A stretch of DNA of 64,000 nt. It comes from Homarus americanus. Its lineage: Eukaryota > Arthropoda > Malacostraca > Decapoda > Nephropidae. The notes under the pieces are model-generated. The model worked only from the letters and a program-made list of their open reading frames with translations. It ran no database searches and was not told the DNA's origin. Positions 23,226-36,400 of the stretch are shown here, piece by piece. The position numbers and the translations under genes are program-made. How positions within the stretch are numbered: position 1 is the first letter of the stretch; every line of letters begins with the position of its first letter. The stretch lies in NCBI RefSeq assembly GCF_018991925.1, contig NW_024732238.1, forward strand, positions 8,574,642 through 8,638,641, given 5' to 3'.

Positions 23226-24413
23226 CTGTAACTATAACACAATATCTCTCACTATAACAATATCTCTCACTATAACAATATCTCTCACTATAACAATATC
23301 TCTCACTATAACAATATCTCACTATAACAATATCTCTCACTATAACAATATCTCTCACTATAACAATATCTCACTATAACAATATCTCTCACTATAACAA
23401 TATCTCTCACTAACAATATCTCACTCTCACTATAACACAATATCTCACTATAACACTATATCTCTCATTATAACTATCTCTCACTATAACACAATATCTC
23501 ACTATAACAATATCTCTCACATTACCAATATCTCTCACTATAACACTATATCTCTCACTACAACACTATACTGTATCTCACCTAAACAATATCTCTCACA
23601 TTAACAATATCTCACTATAACAATATCTCTCACTATAACACAATATCTCACTATAACAATATCTCTCACTATAACAATATCTCACTATAACAATATCTCT
23701 CACTATAACACAATATCTCACTATAACAATATATCTCACTATAACAATATCTCTCACTATAACACAATATCTCACTATAACAATATCTCTCACTATAACA
23801 ATATCTCTCACTATAACACAATATCTCTCACTATAACAATATCTCACTATAACAATATCTCACTATAACAATATCTCACTATAACAATATCTCACTATAA
23901 CAATATCTCACTACAACAATATCTCTCACTATAACACAATATCTCACACTAACAATATCTCTCACTATAACAATATCTCACTATAACAATATCTCTCACT
24001 ATAACACAATATCTCACTATAACAATATCTCTCACTATAACAATATCTCACTATAACAATATCTCTCACTATAACAATATCTCTCACTATAACACAATAT
24101 CTCAGTTTAACAATATCTCACTATAACAATATATCTCACTATAACACAATATCTCTTACTATAACAATATCTCACTCTAACAATATCTCACTATAACACA
24201 ATATCTCACTATAACAATATCTCTCACTAACAATATCTCACTATAACAATATCTCACTATAACAATATCTCTCACAATAACAATATCTCACTATAACAAT
24301 ATTTTTCACTATAATAGAATGTTTCACTATAACATATCTCCCGCATTAACAATATCTCTCACTATAACAATATCTCTCACTACAACACTATATCTCACTA
24401 TAACACAATATAC
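23226..24413. repeat. 16/18-bp A+T-rich minisatellite
   Basis: About 68 copies of AATATCTCTCACTATAAC (18 bp), with a common shortened form AATATCTCACTATAAC (16 bp) and a form with an extra CA (ATAACACAATATC). It begins about 90 bp after the 21-bp array ends. Confidence 0.96.
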
Positions 24414-24451
24414 CGGAAAAATCTCCATCATATGTTGGATCACCGGCAGTA

Positions 24452-25190
24452 AATGAGTCAGTAACAATAGTCTTCACACAGTTAATGAGTCAGCAACAAG
24501 AGTCTTCGTAAAGTGAATGAGTCAGTAACAATAGTCCTCGTACAGTGAATGAGTCAGTAACAATAGTCTTCATACAGTGAATGAGTCAGTAACAATAGTC
24601 TTCAAAGAAAGTGAATGAAAGCTGTAGTAATAGCCAGTCTTTAAGGAATGAGTCAGTAACAATAGTCTTCGTACAGTGAATGAGTCAGTCACAATAGTCC
24701 TCGTACAATGAATGAGTCAGTAACAATAGTCTTCGTACAGTGAATGAGTCAGTAACAATAGTCTTCGTACAGTGAATGAGTCAGTAACAATAGTCCTCGT
24801 ACAGTGAATGAGTCAGTAACAATAGTCTTCGTACAGTGAATGAGTCAGTAACAATAGTCCTCGTACAGTGAATGAGTCAGTAACAATAGTCTTCGTACAG
24901 TGAATGAGTCAGTAACAATAGTCTTCGTACAGTGAATGAGTCAGTAACAATAGTCTTCGTACAGTGAATGAGTCAGTAACAATAGTCCTCGTACAGTGAA
25001 TGAGTCAGTAACAATAGTCCTCGTACAGTGAATGAGTCAGTAACAATAGTCTTCATACAGTGAATGAGTCAGTAACAATAGTCTTCGTACAGTGAATGAG
25101 TCAGTAACAATAGTCTTCGTACAGTGAATGAGTCAGTAACAATAGTCTTCGTACAGTGAATGAGTCAGTAACAATAGTCTTCATACAGTG
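24452..25190. repeat. 32-bp minisatellite
   Basis: About 22 copies of a 32-bp unit: AATGAGTCAGTAACAATAG then T(C/T)(C/T)TCGTACAGTG. Copies at the left edge are diverged (24605-24650); the centre is nearly uniform. It starts 40 bp after the preceding array. Each unit contains TGAGTCA and AACAATAG. Confidence 0.96.
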
Positions 25191-25676
25191 GCAAAGCCTC
25201 GTAGTTGAGCTGAATATAAAGCAACTTTGTCTAACCACACAGTAACTCTAATATTTATCAGTTCAGTAGGGAGTGTCAGTCAGTCAGTCACGTATAGAGG
25301 TACAGTAACATTTCATAGTAATCCAGGAAAAGCAATTCAGTAAACTGTGATCTCACTCTCAGTTGATATAGTTCGGTTGTATACTGTACATGGCCGTAAA
25401 AAAATGGCATTTACAACTTTACACAAATCACCGTAAGTTGACCTTGTTCAAAAACATTGTAATATAAAACTAATCAAAGCAATTGCTGAACGGGATACAG
25501 GTGTGAGGAAGGGGGTGGACAGACGGAGAGATGAACAAGACAAAGGTTAGACGGAAGGTAATGGTGACCACTATTAAAGTCTGAGGTGTTTACAGCAGAC
25601 TCGAGGAAGTCAAGTCTTTATCCTACCATTTCAATATAAATTTTTATGTCAAATTCACAATAAAAATAATTCCGGG

Positions 25677-25693
25677 TAATAATAATAATAATC

Positions 25694-25733
<40 letters not shown>
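25677..25733. repeat. (TAA)n microsatellite
   Basis: About 19 trinucleotide copies with one interruption (ATCATAAT). Confidence 0.95.
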
Positions 25734-25735
<2 letters not shown>

Positions 25736-26863
25736 AGTAACAGCAAGAATATACGTCTCACGCAATTATAAAAAAAAATCACGTTATATTTTCAAAGACA
25801 GTAGAAGTCTCGGAACAAAATACATTATTAACCAACATATCGTCTCCTCAACATACAGCACAGTCCCCCAAAAAAGTATCGTTTCGCCACGGGGGTCGAT
25901 GTAATTCAAGACTTTCCGAACAATGTTACTCGATCTGTGTTGTGAACGGTTGGTAGTTCTACACCTGCGACCTTTGAGCATGAATGAGTATATAAATTTT
26001 CGAACGATGTGAATCCTCCGAGGCTTCAGATCATATTATTACATGACTCGGAGTGGATGTCGTAAATGGATACCAACGCCATGCCAGTCATCAGCGGGAT
26101 CTTATATTGAGTGGAACGAGGAATTATCGGGGAGACATAACTAGAAGGGAGATGTGGTATCATTGCCCTTCACAACGAGGGTAGTATGTAACACTGAGGT
26201 CTGGGGTGAGCGAGCCCACAGTATCACCATGGGTTAGGTGCCATGAAACATGTGCCACACTGACACTTACACCCACAAATGTCTTGATTTGAAACCTTAT
26301 TATGGTTTTAAACCAATGCAATATACATACCAGCAACATAACAGATCCCATGTAGACTGTTCATTCTAATATAAAGTTCAAGTATTATTTCCTTAGTTAC
26401 ACTTCATAAATCATACATCGTGAACAACATGAGTGGGCATATTGTGACACTTGGTATGAATGAGACTCCGTTAGTACAATGATGTACTGGTGAAATGTCC
26501 GTTTTGGGGTCAGTCTCAGTCCAGGTCTATACAGGATCCTATACAAACCTGGTCTCATTTATGATGTTCTGAAACACTTCCATTTACTGTATATTTCATT
26601 GTTATCGTAATCATCAGTCAGTGGCTTGTTTACATACGATGCATTTATTAACATAGCATAATGGATTTTCTTGGTATACTGAAGCATCCTACCCCATCGC
26701 TCGCTGTTATGATGTGGCGAGCAGTCGTACCAACTTATGACGATGAACTGGCGATCATATCAAACCATTTAGTCTATCATTTCAAAATACAGCGAGGGAA
26801 ATCTAACGATACTTATGGGAGGGACTGTACATGAGCACACAGTTGTACCGAGATCGGTCAATT

Positions 26864-26870
26864 GATGATG

Positions 26871-26911
<41 letters not shown>
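26864..26911. repeat. (GAT)2(AAT)n microsatellite
   Basis: About 16 trinucleotide copies, mostly AAT. Confidence 0.95.
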
Positions 26912-26913
<2 letters not shown>

Positions 26914-27471
26914 ATATAAATAAAAAATAGCTTTAAAATTGACGATGGTGATAGTCGGAAAATGACACCCTTTCCTTGACAACAGTATTAATAACACTAA
27001 ACCACTACCATGCTAGAGCTCTAACAATATATCCCATTTCTTGGTTCAAAGGATTAGGGCAGGAAATCGTCCCCCTTGTGGGAATTTATTTTCCACAACA
27101 AAGATACTCACCAACTTGGTCTGATACACAGGGAGGTGAGCCGATGGACGGGCAGAAAAATACCTGTACACACTATTCAATGGTCACTGAGCAGATGAAA
27201 AATTTCTCCATCTACAACATCATACTGATACAAATAGATAATGAAGGTACTAACCTCCAGGACATTATCTCTATAATGTGAATTAGTTGTTATAAGACAA
27301 CACACATCTGATATTACAACCCACATGGTGTAATGTAAACCTCCCCCAAATGAACTATTGAAACTTTTATTATTAGATAAAGAATAATTACTATTACTCC
27401 TATCCTTTAACTTAAGTGTCACTGTAACACAAAAATTTTAAGTGATCATCAAAAAATTCCTTTAATGTTAT

Positions 27472-27493
27472 ACTAGTAGTCTGGACTACTAGT
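27472..27493. other. Short perfect hairpin
   Basis: ACTAGTAGT and ACTACTAGT form 9-bp arms around CTGG. No function assigned. Confidence 0.6.
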
Positions 27494-28205
27494 GCTGTAT
27501 AATAATATACAAAAGAAGTACTTGGGTCGTTTGGAGATGCAGTCGATGTTGATAAACACGTTAAAAAGGTTTATTAGAAAATCCTCAACTTAATCACAAC
27601 ACCAATGAATATATACAGAATAGATAACATATCCGACTGAACCGTCATAAAAATATTTCAATTACCGAGTTATTATTGCAAGAGCCGAGTGAAAACTATA
27701 AAACCAAGTCACTATAATAATGAATCTCTTAGCCGTGAAGTGCAGTGATATGTAACCCAAAAATAACATCAAAATATATAGAAATTTGAGGATTAATGGA
27801 GTGTGTTGTGATGTGTGAAGGTCGTCCGCTCTCTCCTCACTATAACACCTTCCTTATGACAGCTCGAACAAGGATACCAACCTTTCTGATTTGAAACCGG
27901 AATGACAGAAGCTGCTTAACTTTGGAAATTCAACTTTATTTAAAGCAATTTTGTGTAAAAAAATTCTTAAGAATTATATTAATCCTTATTCGGATTTTAT
28001 CTTCGAAGATAATAGTTTAACTAAAAGTACTCACTCAATTGCCAATCTTCAATCATCATCGGAAGGTTGAAATTTTCGAGTGATAATAATACAACAAATA
28101 AAATTAAAAGCATATAAAATGTCTTAATAATTATAAATAAATAAATAGATAAACAAAATAAAAAATAGATATTACCATGAACTCGATCTATGACTAACCA
28201 TGATA

Positions 28206-28764
28206 ATAATGGTTGGCCATCATGTACGGGGATGGCCAGCCCAAACACCTAGGCGTGAATTTATTTAAAGTGTAGAAGCTGTTACTAACACAACAACCAC
28301 ACACTGAGTTAACAATGTAGGTACCTGTTATAACTCGAATGTTGCAGTTCGTATTCAGGGAAAGTTGTTGGAGCTTCCAACTTGACATAAACCATTGACT
28401 CTTCAGGTTTTGATCTTCAGGCTAAGCCCTTAACTCATGAGACATAAAGGCAAGCATGAACTTAGCATGCTTCCCTGTTGGGAGCTGTAAACGCTGCGCT
28501 TCACCTACACAAGGATGTGAGGTGCACAAAAAAAAACACTCGGTTAACGAGCTGCATGACCCAGTGTCGAATAGCACGAGAAGACCGGACAATTCGCCAA
28601 CTGCACTGGCTGACCATTACCCCAGAACACGAACTGCAAATCAATTAACATACAGGTTCCCAATTATTGCTGCATAGACAGAGGCAAATGGCGTAAAGAA
28701 ACTTGCTCGGAGATCGAACTCGGGTCTACTCATTTGTGAGGCGAGCATACCGACCATTACAAAA
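28206..28764 (-). mobile_element. tRNA-derived SINE, copy 2 (interrupted)
   Basis: It has the same body as 20740-21098: CTAGGCGTGAATTT, GTGTAGAAGCTGTTAC, GAGCTGCATGACCCAGTGTC, GAGAAGACCGGACAA, GACAGAGGCAAATGGCG. The tRNA-like head lies at 28764-28700. Its B box is mutated (AGTTCGATCTC) and its anticodon stem is mispaired, so it is older or more eroded than copy 1. Bases 28314-28536 are a foreign insertion plus one duplicated target copy follows it. Confidence 0.7.
28314..28536 (+). mobile_element. Poly(A) retroposon (family D) nested in SINE copy 2
   Basis: A 223-bp insert ends in an (A)9 run. It is flanked by 12-bp direct repeats, CACTGAGTTAAC at 28302-28313 and CACTCGGTTAAC at 28537-28548 (10 of 12 identical). 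SINE copy 1 has the uninterrupted counterpart (CCCTGATTTAACGAGCTGC). The last 90 bp match the poly(A)-ended segment at 15585-15698. This is the structure left by target-primed reverse transcription of a polyadenylated RNA. No coding frame remains. Confidence 0.75.
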
Positions 28765-28967
28765 CAATATGAAAGAGAATGCAAAAGCTAAAAATATAAA
28801 GCAATAATCACACAAGACCATACAGCAATATGACCAAGCGTTATGAATGGTAGTGCAGTGCATCCTGACAGTGACGTCAACACTTTTCCTGCACCCTCCC
28901 GGCTCCGACCCGACAAATTTCATTAACAGACAATATACAATTACTACCAACCACAGTTTAATTCACT
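28765..28967. other. Unassigned spacer
   Basis: Unique-looking sequence between SINE copy 2 and the next array. Confidence 0.6.
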
Positions 28968-30778
28968 AAGTGTTCCCCTGTACTCGGCCTTCCTGGCCTC
29001 ACCACACCTGGCCTCACCCTACACCCTGGCCCCACCCTGGCCCACACCCCACACCATGGTTCACCCACACCCTGGCCTCACCCCACACCCTGGCCCACAC
29101 CCTACACCTGCCCACACCCTACACCCTGGCCCACACCCCTACACCATGGTCTTCACCCCTACACCGGCCTCACCCAACACCCTGGCCCCTCACCCTACAC
29201 CCTGGCCACACCTACACCATGGTCTTCACCCCACACCATGTCTCACCCAACACCCTGGCCCTCACCACACCCTGGCCCACACCCTACACCTGCACCATGG
29301 CCCACCCAGGTCTCACCCACCCCACCAACACCTGGCCCACACCCACACGGCCCACACCCCACACCATGGTCTTCACCCTACACCATGGTCTTCACCCCAC
29401 CTGGTCTTCACCCAACACCCCCTCACCCTACACCCTGGCCCACACACCCTACACCAATGCACCATGGTCTTCACCCTACACCCTGGCCCCACACACCCAC
29501 ACCAATGCACCAGTTTCACCCCACCCTGGCCACCCACACCAATGCACCATGGTCTTCACCCTGGCCCACACCCTACACCAATGCACCATGGTCACCCTAC
29601 ACCCTGGCCCACACCCTACACCAATGCACCATGGTCTTCACCCTACACCCTGGCCCACCTACACCAACACCACCCTACACCCTGGCCCACACCCACACCA
29701 ATGCACCATGGTTCACTACACCCTGGCACCCCACACCAATGCACCATGGTCTTCACCCTGGCCCACCCTACACCAATGCACCATGGTCTTCACCCTACAC
29801 CCTGGCCCACACCCTACACCAATGCACCATGGTCCACCCCACACCCTACACCCTACACCAATACCATGGTCCTCACCCTACACCCTGGCCCACACCTACA
29901 CCAATGCATGGTCTTCACCCTACACCCTGGCCCACACCTACACCCTGGCCCTCACCCTACCATGGTCTTCACCCCACCCTGGCCCTCACCCAACACCCCC
30001 ACACCCCACACCCTGGCCCACACACCCTACACCATGGTCTTCACCCCACACCATGGTCTTCACCCTCCCCTGGCCCCTCACCCACACACCCTGGCCCACA
30101 CACCCTACACCCTGGCCCACACCCTACACCATGGTCTTCACCCCCACCATGGTCACCACCATGGCCCACCCTGGCCCTCACCTACACCCTGGCCCACACC
30201 CCTACACCAATACCACATGTCTTCACCCACACCTCACCCTACACCAATCACCATGGTCTTCACCACACCCTGGCCCACACCCACACCTGCACCATCACCC
30301 CACACCTGGCCCACACCCTACACCAATGCACCATGGTCTTCACCCTACACCCTGGCCCACACCCTACACCAATGCACCATGGTCTTCACCCTACACCTCA
30401 CCCTACACCAACACCACTGCACCCTACACCCTGACCCCACACCTACACCAACCATGGTCTTCACCCTACCCACACCATGGCTTCACCCTCACCCCACACC
30501 CCACACCATGCACCTTTCACCTACACCTGGCCCACACCCTCCCCTCACCCTACACCATGGTCTTCACCCTGGCCCACACACCCACACCCTGGCCCCTCAC
30601 CCTACACCATGGTCACCCAACACCCTGGCCCCACACACCCTACACCTGCACCATGGCCACCCTACACCCTGGCCCACCCACACCAACCCCACCCCCACCA
30701 CACCCCAACCCCACCCTGGCCCACACCCCACACCATGGTCTTCACCTACACCCTGGCCTTCACCCTACATCTCACTGT
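28968..30778. repeat. C-rich minisatellite with CCATGG-containing units
   Basis: The units are assembled from short modules: CACCCTACACCCTGGCC, CACACCCTACACC, CAATGCACCATGG and TCTTCACCC. They form longer composite periods of about 19 and 38-48 bp. The order of modules is irregular. The plus strand carries 616-, 601- and 398-codon frames rich in His/Pro/Thr/Trp, which are artefacts of a sequence lacking TAA/TAG/TGA. Confidence 0.95.
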
Positions 30779-30994
30779 TCAGCTCACCTGCGAAATCCAA
30801 TTACTGTATGTTGGTCCTAAAGCGCCCCTCTCTCTCTCTCTCCATACTATTAAAGGATTAAATAAACTAAGCTAAACTCGTTATAACTCAAACGTAGACA
30901 GCGACACCGTCTATCTTCTATATATTAATAAAGAGATCAGGTTCCATTTCTGACGACAACACAATGAATAACAATGAAGGACGACAAAATATAA
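30779..30994. other. Unassigned spacer
   Basis: A short non-array segment with (CT)n at 30829-30843 and A+T-rich sequence. No gene seen. Confidence 0.6.
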
Positions 30995-32765
30995 GCCCAC
31001 ACACACCATACCACTGTTCTGCTGACATCACCACACACACATACCACTGTTCTGTCACATCTGACATCACCTACCACACACACATACCACTGTTCTTGAC
31101 ATCACCTACCACCACACACACACATACCACTGTTCTGCCACATCTAACATCACCTACCCCACACACACATACCACTGTTCTGCCACAGCTAACATCACCT
31201 ACCACACACACACATACCACTGTTCTGCCACAACTGACATCACCTACCACCACACACACAATACCACTGTTCTGCCACATCTAACATCACCTACCACACA
31301 CACACATACCACTGTTCTGCCACATCTAACATCACCTACCACACACACACATACCACTGTTCTGCCACATCTAGCATCACCTACCACACACACACACATA
31401 CCACTGTTCTGCCACAATGACATCACCTACCACACACACATACCCTGTTCTGTACATCTGACATCACCTACCACACATACCACTGTTCTGCCACATCTAA
31501 CATCACCTACACACACACACACATACCACTGTTCTGCCACATCTAACATCACCCAACACACACACACATACCACTGTCTGCTCACATCACCACCACACCA
31601 CACACATACCACTGTTCTGCCACATCTAACATCACCTACCACACACACACATACCACTGTTCTGTCACATCTAGCATCACCTACCACACACACACACACA
31701 CACCCACTGTTCTGTCACATCTAGCATCACCACCACACCACACACACACCACTGTTCTCACACATCTAACATCACCTACCACACTCACACATACCACTGT
31801 TCTGGCTCACATCTACCACCCACCACACACACACACCACTGTTCTGCCACACTACATCACCTACCACACCCACACACACACCCACTGTTCTGCCACATCT
31901 AGCATCACCTACCACACACACACATACCACTGTTCTGTCACATCTAGCATCACCACCACACTCACACATACCACTGTTCTCCACATCTAACATCACCTAC
32001 CACACTCACACACATAACACTGTTCTGTCACATCTAGCATCACCTACCACACACACACATACCACTGTTCTGCCACATCTTGCATCACCTACCACACACA
32101 CACACACCACTGTTCTGTCACATCTAACATCACCTACCACACTCACACACAACACTGTTCTGTCACATCTAACACCCACCACACTCACACATCCACTGTT
32201 CTGCCACATCTAACATCACCTACCACACTCACACACAACACTGTTCTGTCACATCTAGCATCACCTACCACACACACACATACCACTGCTTCCCACATCT
32301 TGCATCACCTACCACACTCACACATAACACTGTTCTGTCACATCTAACATCACCTACCACAATCACACACATAACACTTTTCTGTCACATCTAACATCAC
32401 CCACCACACTCACACATACCACTGTTCTGCCACATCTAACATCACCTACCACACTCACATAACACTGTTCTGCTACATCTAGCATCACTCCACCACACAC
32501 ACATACCACTGTTCTGCCACAGCTGACATCACCTACCACCACAAACATAACACTGCTCTACCACATCTGACTTCACCTATTCACCACACAAATGCCATTG
32601 TTCTGCCACAGCTGACACTCACCACACACACATACCACTGTTCTGCCACAGCTGACATCACCTACCACCACAAACATAACACTGCTCTACCACATCTGAC
32701 TTCACTCCATTCACCACACAAATGCCACTGTTCTGCCACAGCTGACATCACCTACCACACACGTA
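30995..32765. repeat. 45-bp CA-containing minisatellite
   Basis: About 39 copies of a unit containing CATACCACTGTTCTGCCAC, ATCTAACATCACCTACCAC and a (CA)n stretch of variable length. The typical period is 45 bp. The final copies (32560-32760) carry distinct variants such as CACAAATGCCA and CAAACATAACACTGCTC. Confidence 0.95.
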
Positions 32766-33455
32766 CCACAACACCGTACATACACATACAAATCACCATT
32801 AAATCAAACAAATTTTACTGTCCTATTGTACAGTATACTGAGAGAAAATGTTACAGAAATACTGACCCAAATGACTGAGACAATATTTACACAGCAAACC
32901 CAAATACGCGTTCCCCCGAGCCCTTAAAATGTATGCAAGATAATTCAACATTCAATAACTAAAAAATGGAGGAAATTTATACACTAAGAAATATCTGATG
33001 TTAGTGTTGTTAATTTACTTATGTGGTTCAACTGCTGGGGTTGATTATAGCATTCCAACCTCTGTCTGTCTGTCAATCGGGGAGATTTAATGAGTGTGGA
33101 TTGCATAACAACGTGGGCTATGTCACTTTATACACGCAGTAATGCACACCTGCTACAGTACACCAGCATCTACATTTAATCCCTCGACCCGGAGTTCTGA
33201 ACGTGCACGCCAGCGGGTGACAGAACACAACGGCGCGAGTGTTCTCCAGCGTGGAACAAATTGGTTTTGGAGCAACTGTCGATACTCACCCCAATACAAA
33301 GGGTGTGAACACTACAATCATGTGCGGGTTGAAAAGTTCTCTGTTCTCACAAAGTTCACCACACATACTTTTTTCTTCTACAAAATTTCCTGACAGTGAA
33401 CAATAAAGTCACACACACACATATATACATATTTAAATTTCTAAACAACTACTGT
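32766..33455. other. Unassigned spacer
   Basis: Unique-looking sequence. An 83-codon plus frame at 33142-33393 shows no recognised domain. A short (CA)n precedes the next array at 33411-33421. Confidence 0.55.
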
Positions 33456-36400
33456 GACCAGGACACCATACCATGAACAACACACACCACACCATGACAC
33501 ACACACCACACCATGACACACACACCACACCATGACACACACCCTACACCATGACACACCCTACACCATGACACACACCTACACCATGACACACACCCTA
33601 CACCATGACACACCACACCATGACCACACACCACACCATGACACACACACCACACCATGACACACACACCACACCATGACACACACACCACACCATGACA
33701 CACACCACACCATGACACACACCCTACACCAGACACACACCCCACACCATGACACACACACCACACCATGACACACACACCACACCATGACACACACACC
33801 ACACCATGACACACACACCACACCATGACACACACACCACACCATGACACACACACTACACCATGACACACACACACCACACCATGACACACCACACACA
33901 CCATGACACACACCACACCATGACACACACACCACACCATGACACACACACCACACCATGACATACACACCACACCATGACACACACACCACACCATGAC
34001 ATACACACCACACCATGACACACACCACACCATGACACACACCTACACCATGACACACACACCACACCATGACACACACACCACACCATGACACACACTA
34101 CACCATGACACACACACTACACCATGACACACACACCACACCATGACACACACACCACACACCATACACACACCATGACACACACACCACACCATGCACA
34201 CACCACACCATGACACACACCACACCATGACACACACACACTACACCATGAACACACACACCACACCATGACACACACACACCACACCATGACACACACA
34301 CCACACACCATGACACACACACACACCATGACACACACACCACACCATGACATACACCACCACACCATGACACACACACCACACCATGACACACCCACCA
34401 CACCATGACCACACACCACACCATGACACACACCACACCATGACACACACACCACACCATGACATACACACCACACCATGACATACACACTACACCATGA
34501 CACACACCACCACACATGACACACACACCACACCATGACACACACACTACACCATGACACACACACACCACTGACACACACACCCCACCATGACACACAC
34601 ACCACACCATGACACACACCACACCCAGACACACACCACACCATGACACACACACCACACCATGACACACCACACCACACCATGACACACACACCACACC
34701 ATGACACACACTCCACACCATGACACACACACTACACCATGACACACACACCACACCATGACACACACACCACACCATGACCACACACCACACCATGACA
34801 CACACACCACACCATGACACACACACCACACCATGACACACACACCACACCATGACACACACACCACACCATGACACACACCCTACACCATGACCACACA
34901 CACCACACCATGACACACACACACCACACCATGACACACACACACACCACACCATGACACACACCACACACCACCTGACACACACACCACACCATGACAC
35001 ACACACACCACACCATGACACACACACCCACACCATGACTACACACTACACCATGACACACACACACCACATGACACACACACCACCATGACACACACAC
35101 CACACCATGACACACACACCACACCATGACACACACACACCACCATGACACACACACCACACCATGACACACACACCACACCATGACACACACACCACAC
35201 CATGACACACACCCCACACCATGACACACACACCACACCATGACACACACACCACACCATGACACACACACACCACACCATGACACACACACCACTACAT
35301 GACACACACACCACACCATGACACACACACCCTACACCATGACACACACACCCCACCATGACACACACACCACACCATGACACACACCACACCATGACAC
35401 ACCCACACCATGACACACACCACACCATGACACACACACCACACCATGACACACACACCACACCATGACACACACCCTACACCATGACACACACACCCAC
35501 CATGACACCACACCACACCATGACACACACACCCACCCGACACACACACCACACCATGACAACATACACAACAACACACACCACACCATGACACACACAC
35601 CATGACACACACCCCACACCATGACACACACACCACACCATGACACACACACCATGACACACACACCACACCATGACACACACACCACACCATGACACAC
35701 ACCACACCATGACACACACCCTACACCATGACACACCCCACCATGACACACACACCACACCATGACACACACCACACCATGACACACACACACCACACCA
35801 TGACACACACACTACACCATGACACACCCCACCAACACACCCCCACACCATGACACACACACCACACCATGACACACACACCACCATGACACACACACCA
35901 CCCATGACACACACACCCTACACCATGACACACACACCACACCATGACAACACACACCATGACACACACCCACACCATGACACACAACCACACACACACC
36001 ACCATGACACACACCCACACCATGACACACACACCACACCATGACAACACACTACACCATGACACACACCCCACACCATGACACACACACACCCACCATA
36101 CACACACACCCACCACCCACTACACCATGACACACACACACACCACACCATGACACACACCACACCATGACACACCACCACACCATGACACACACACCAC
36201 ACCATGACACACACACCACACCATGACACACACACCACACCATGACACACACACCACATGACACACACACCACACCATGACACACACACCACACCATGAC
36301 ACACACCACACCATGACACACGCACCACACCATGACACACACACCACACCATGACACACACACCACACCATGACACACACACACCCTACACCATGACACA

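Larger units (their letters stand above)
25191..28205. other. Unassigned 3-kb region
   Basis: The longest stretch without a dominant tandem array so far. It holds two trinucleotide microsatellites and a small hairpin (listed separately). Short frames (65 codons minus at 25784, 101 codons plus at 26976, 81 codons minus at 27177) carry no domain I recognise and overlap simple repeats. Small exons cannot be excluded by eye. Confidence 0.5.

Noticed and set aside
22239..23257. His/Asp/Tyr/Asn-rich repeat peptide resembling a metal-binding protein
   Set aside because: It follows from the 21-bp unit. The frame is broken by indels at 22530-22600 and no signal peptide or flanking coding sequence exists.
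28970..30861. Overlapping 616- and 601-codon plus-strand frames, His/Pro/Thr/Trp-rich
   Set aside because: They are products of a C-rich array that lacks stop trinucleotides in several frames at once. No start context or domain.
33142..33393. 83-codon plus-strand frame as a small gene
   Set aside because: No domain, signal peptide or homology that I recognise; the length is compatible with chance.
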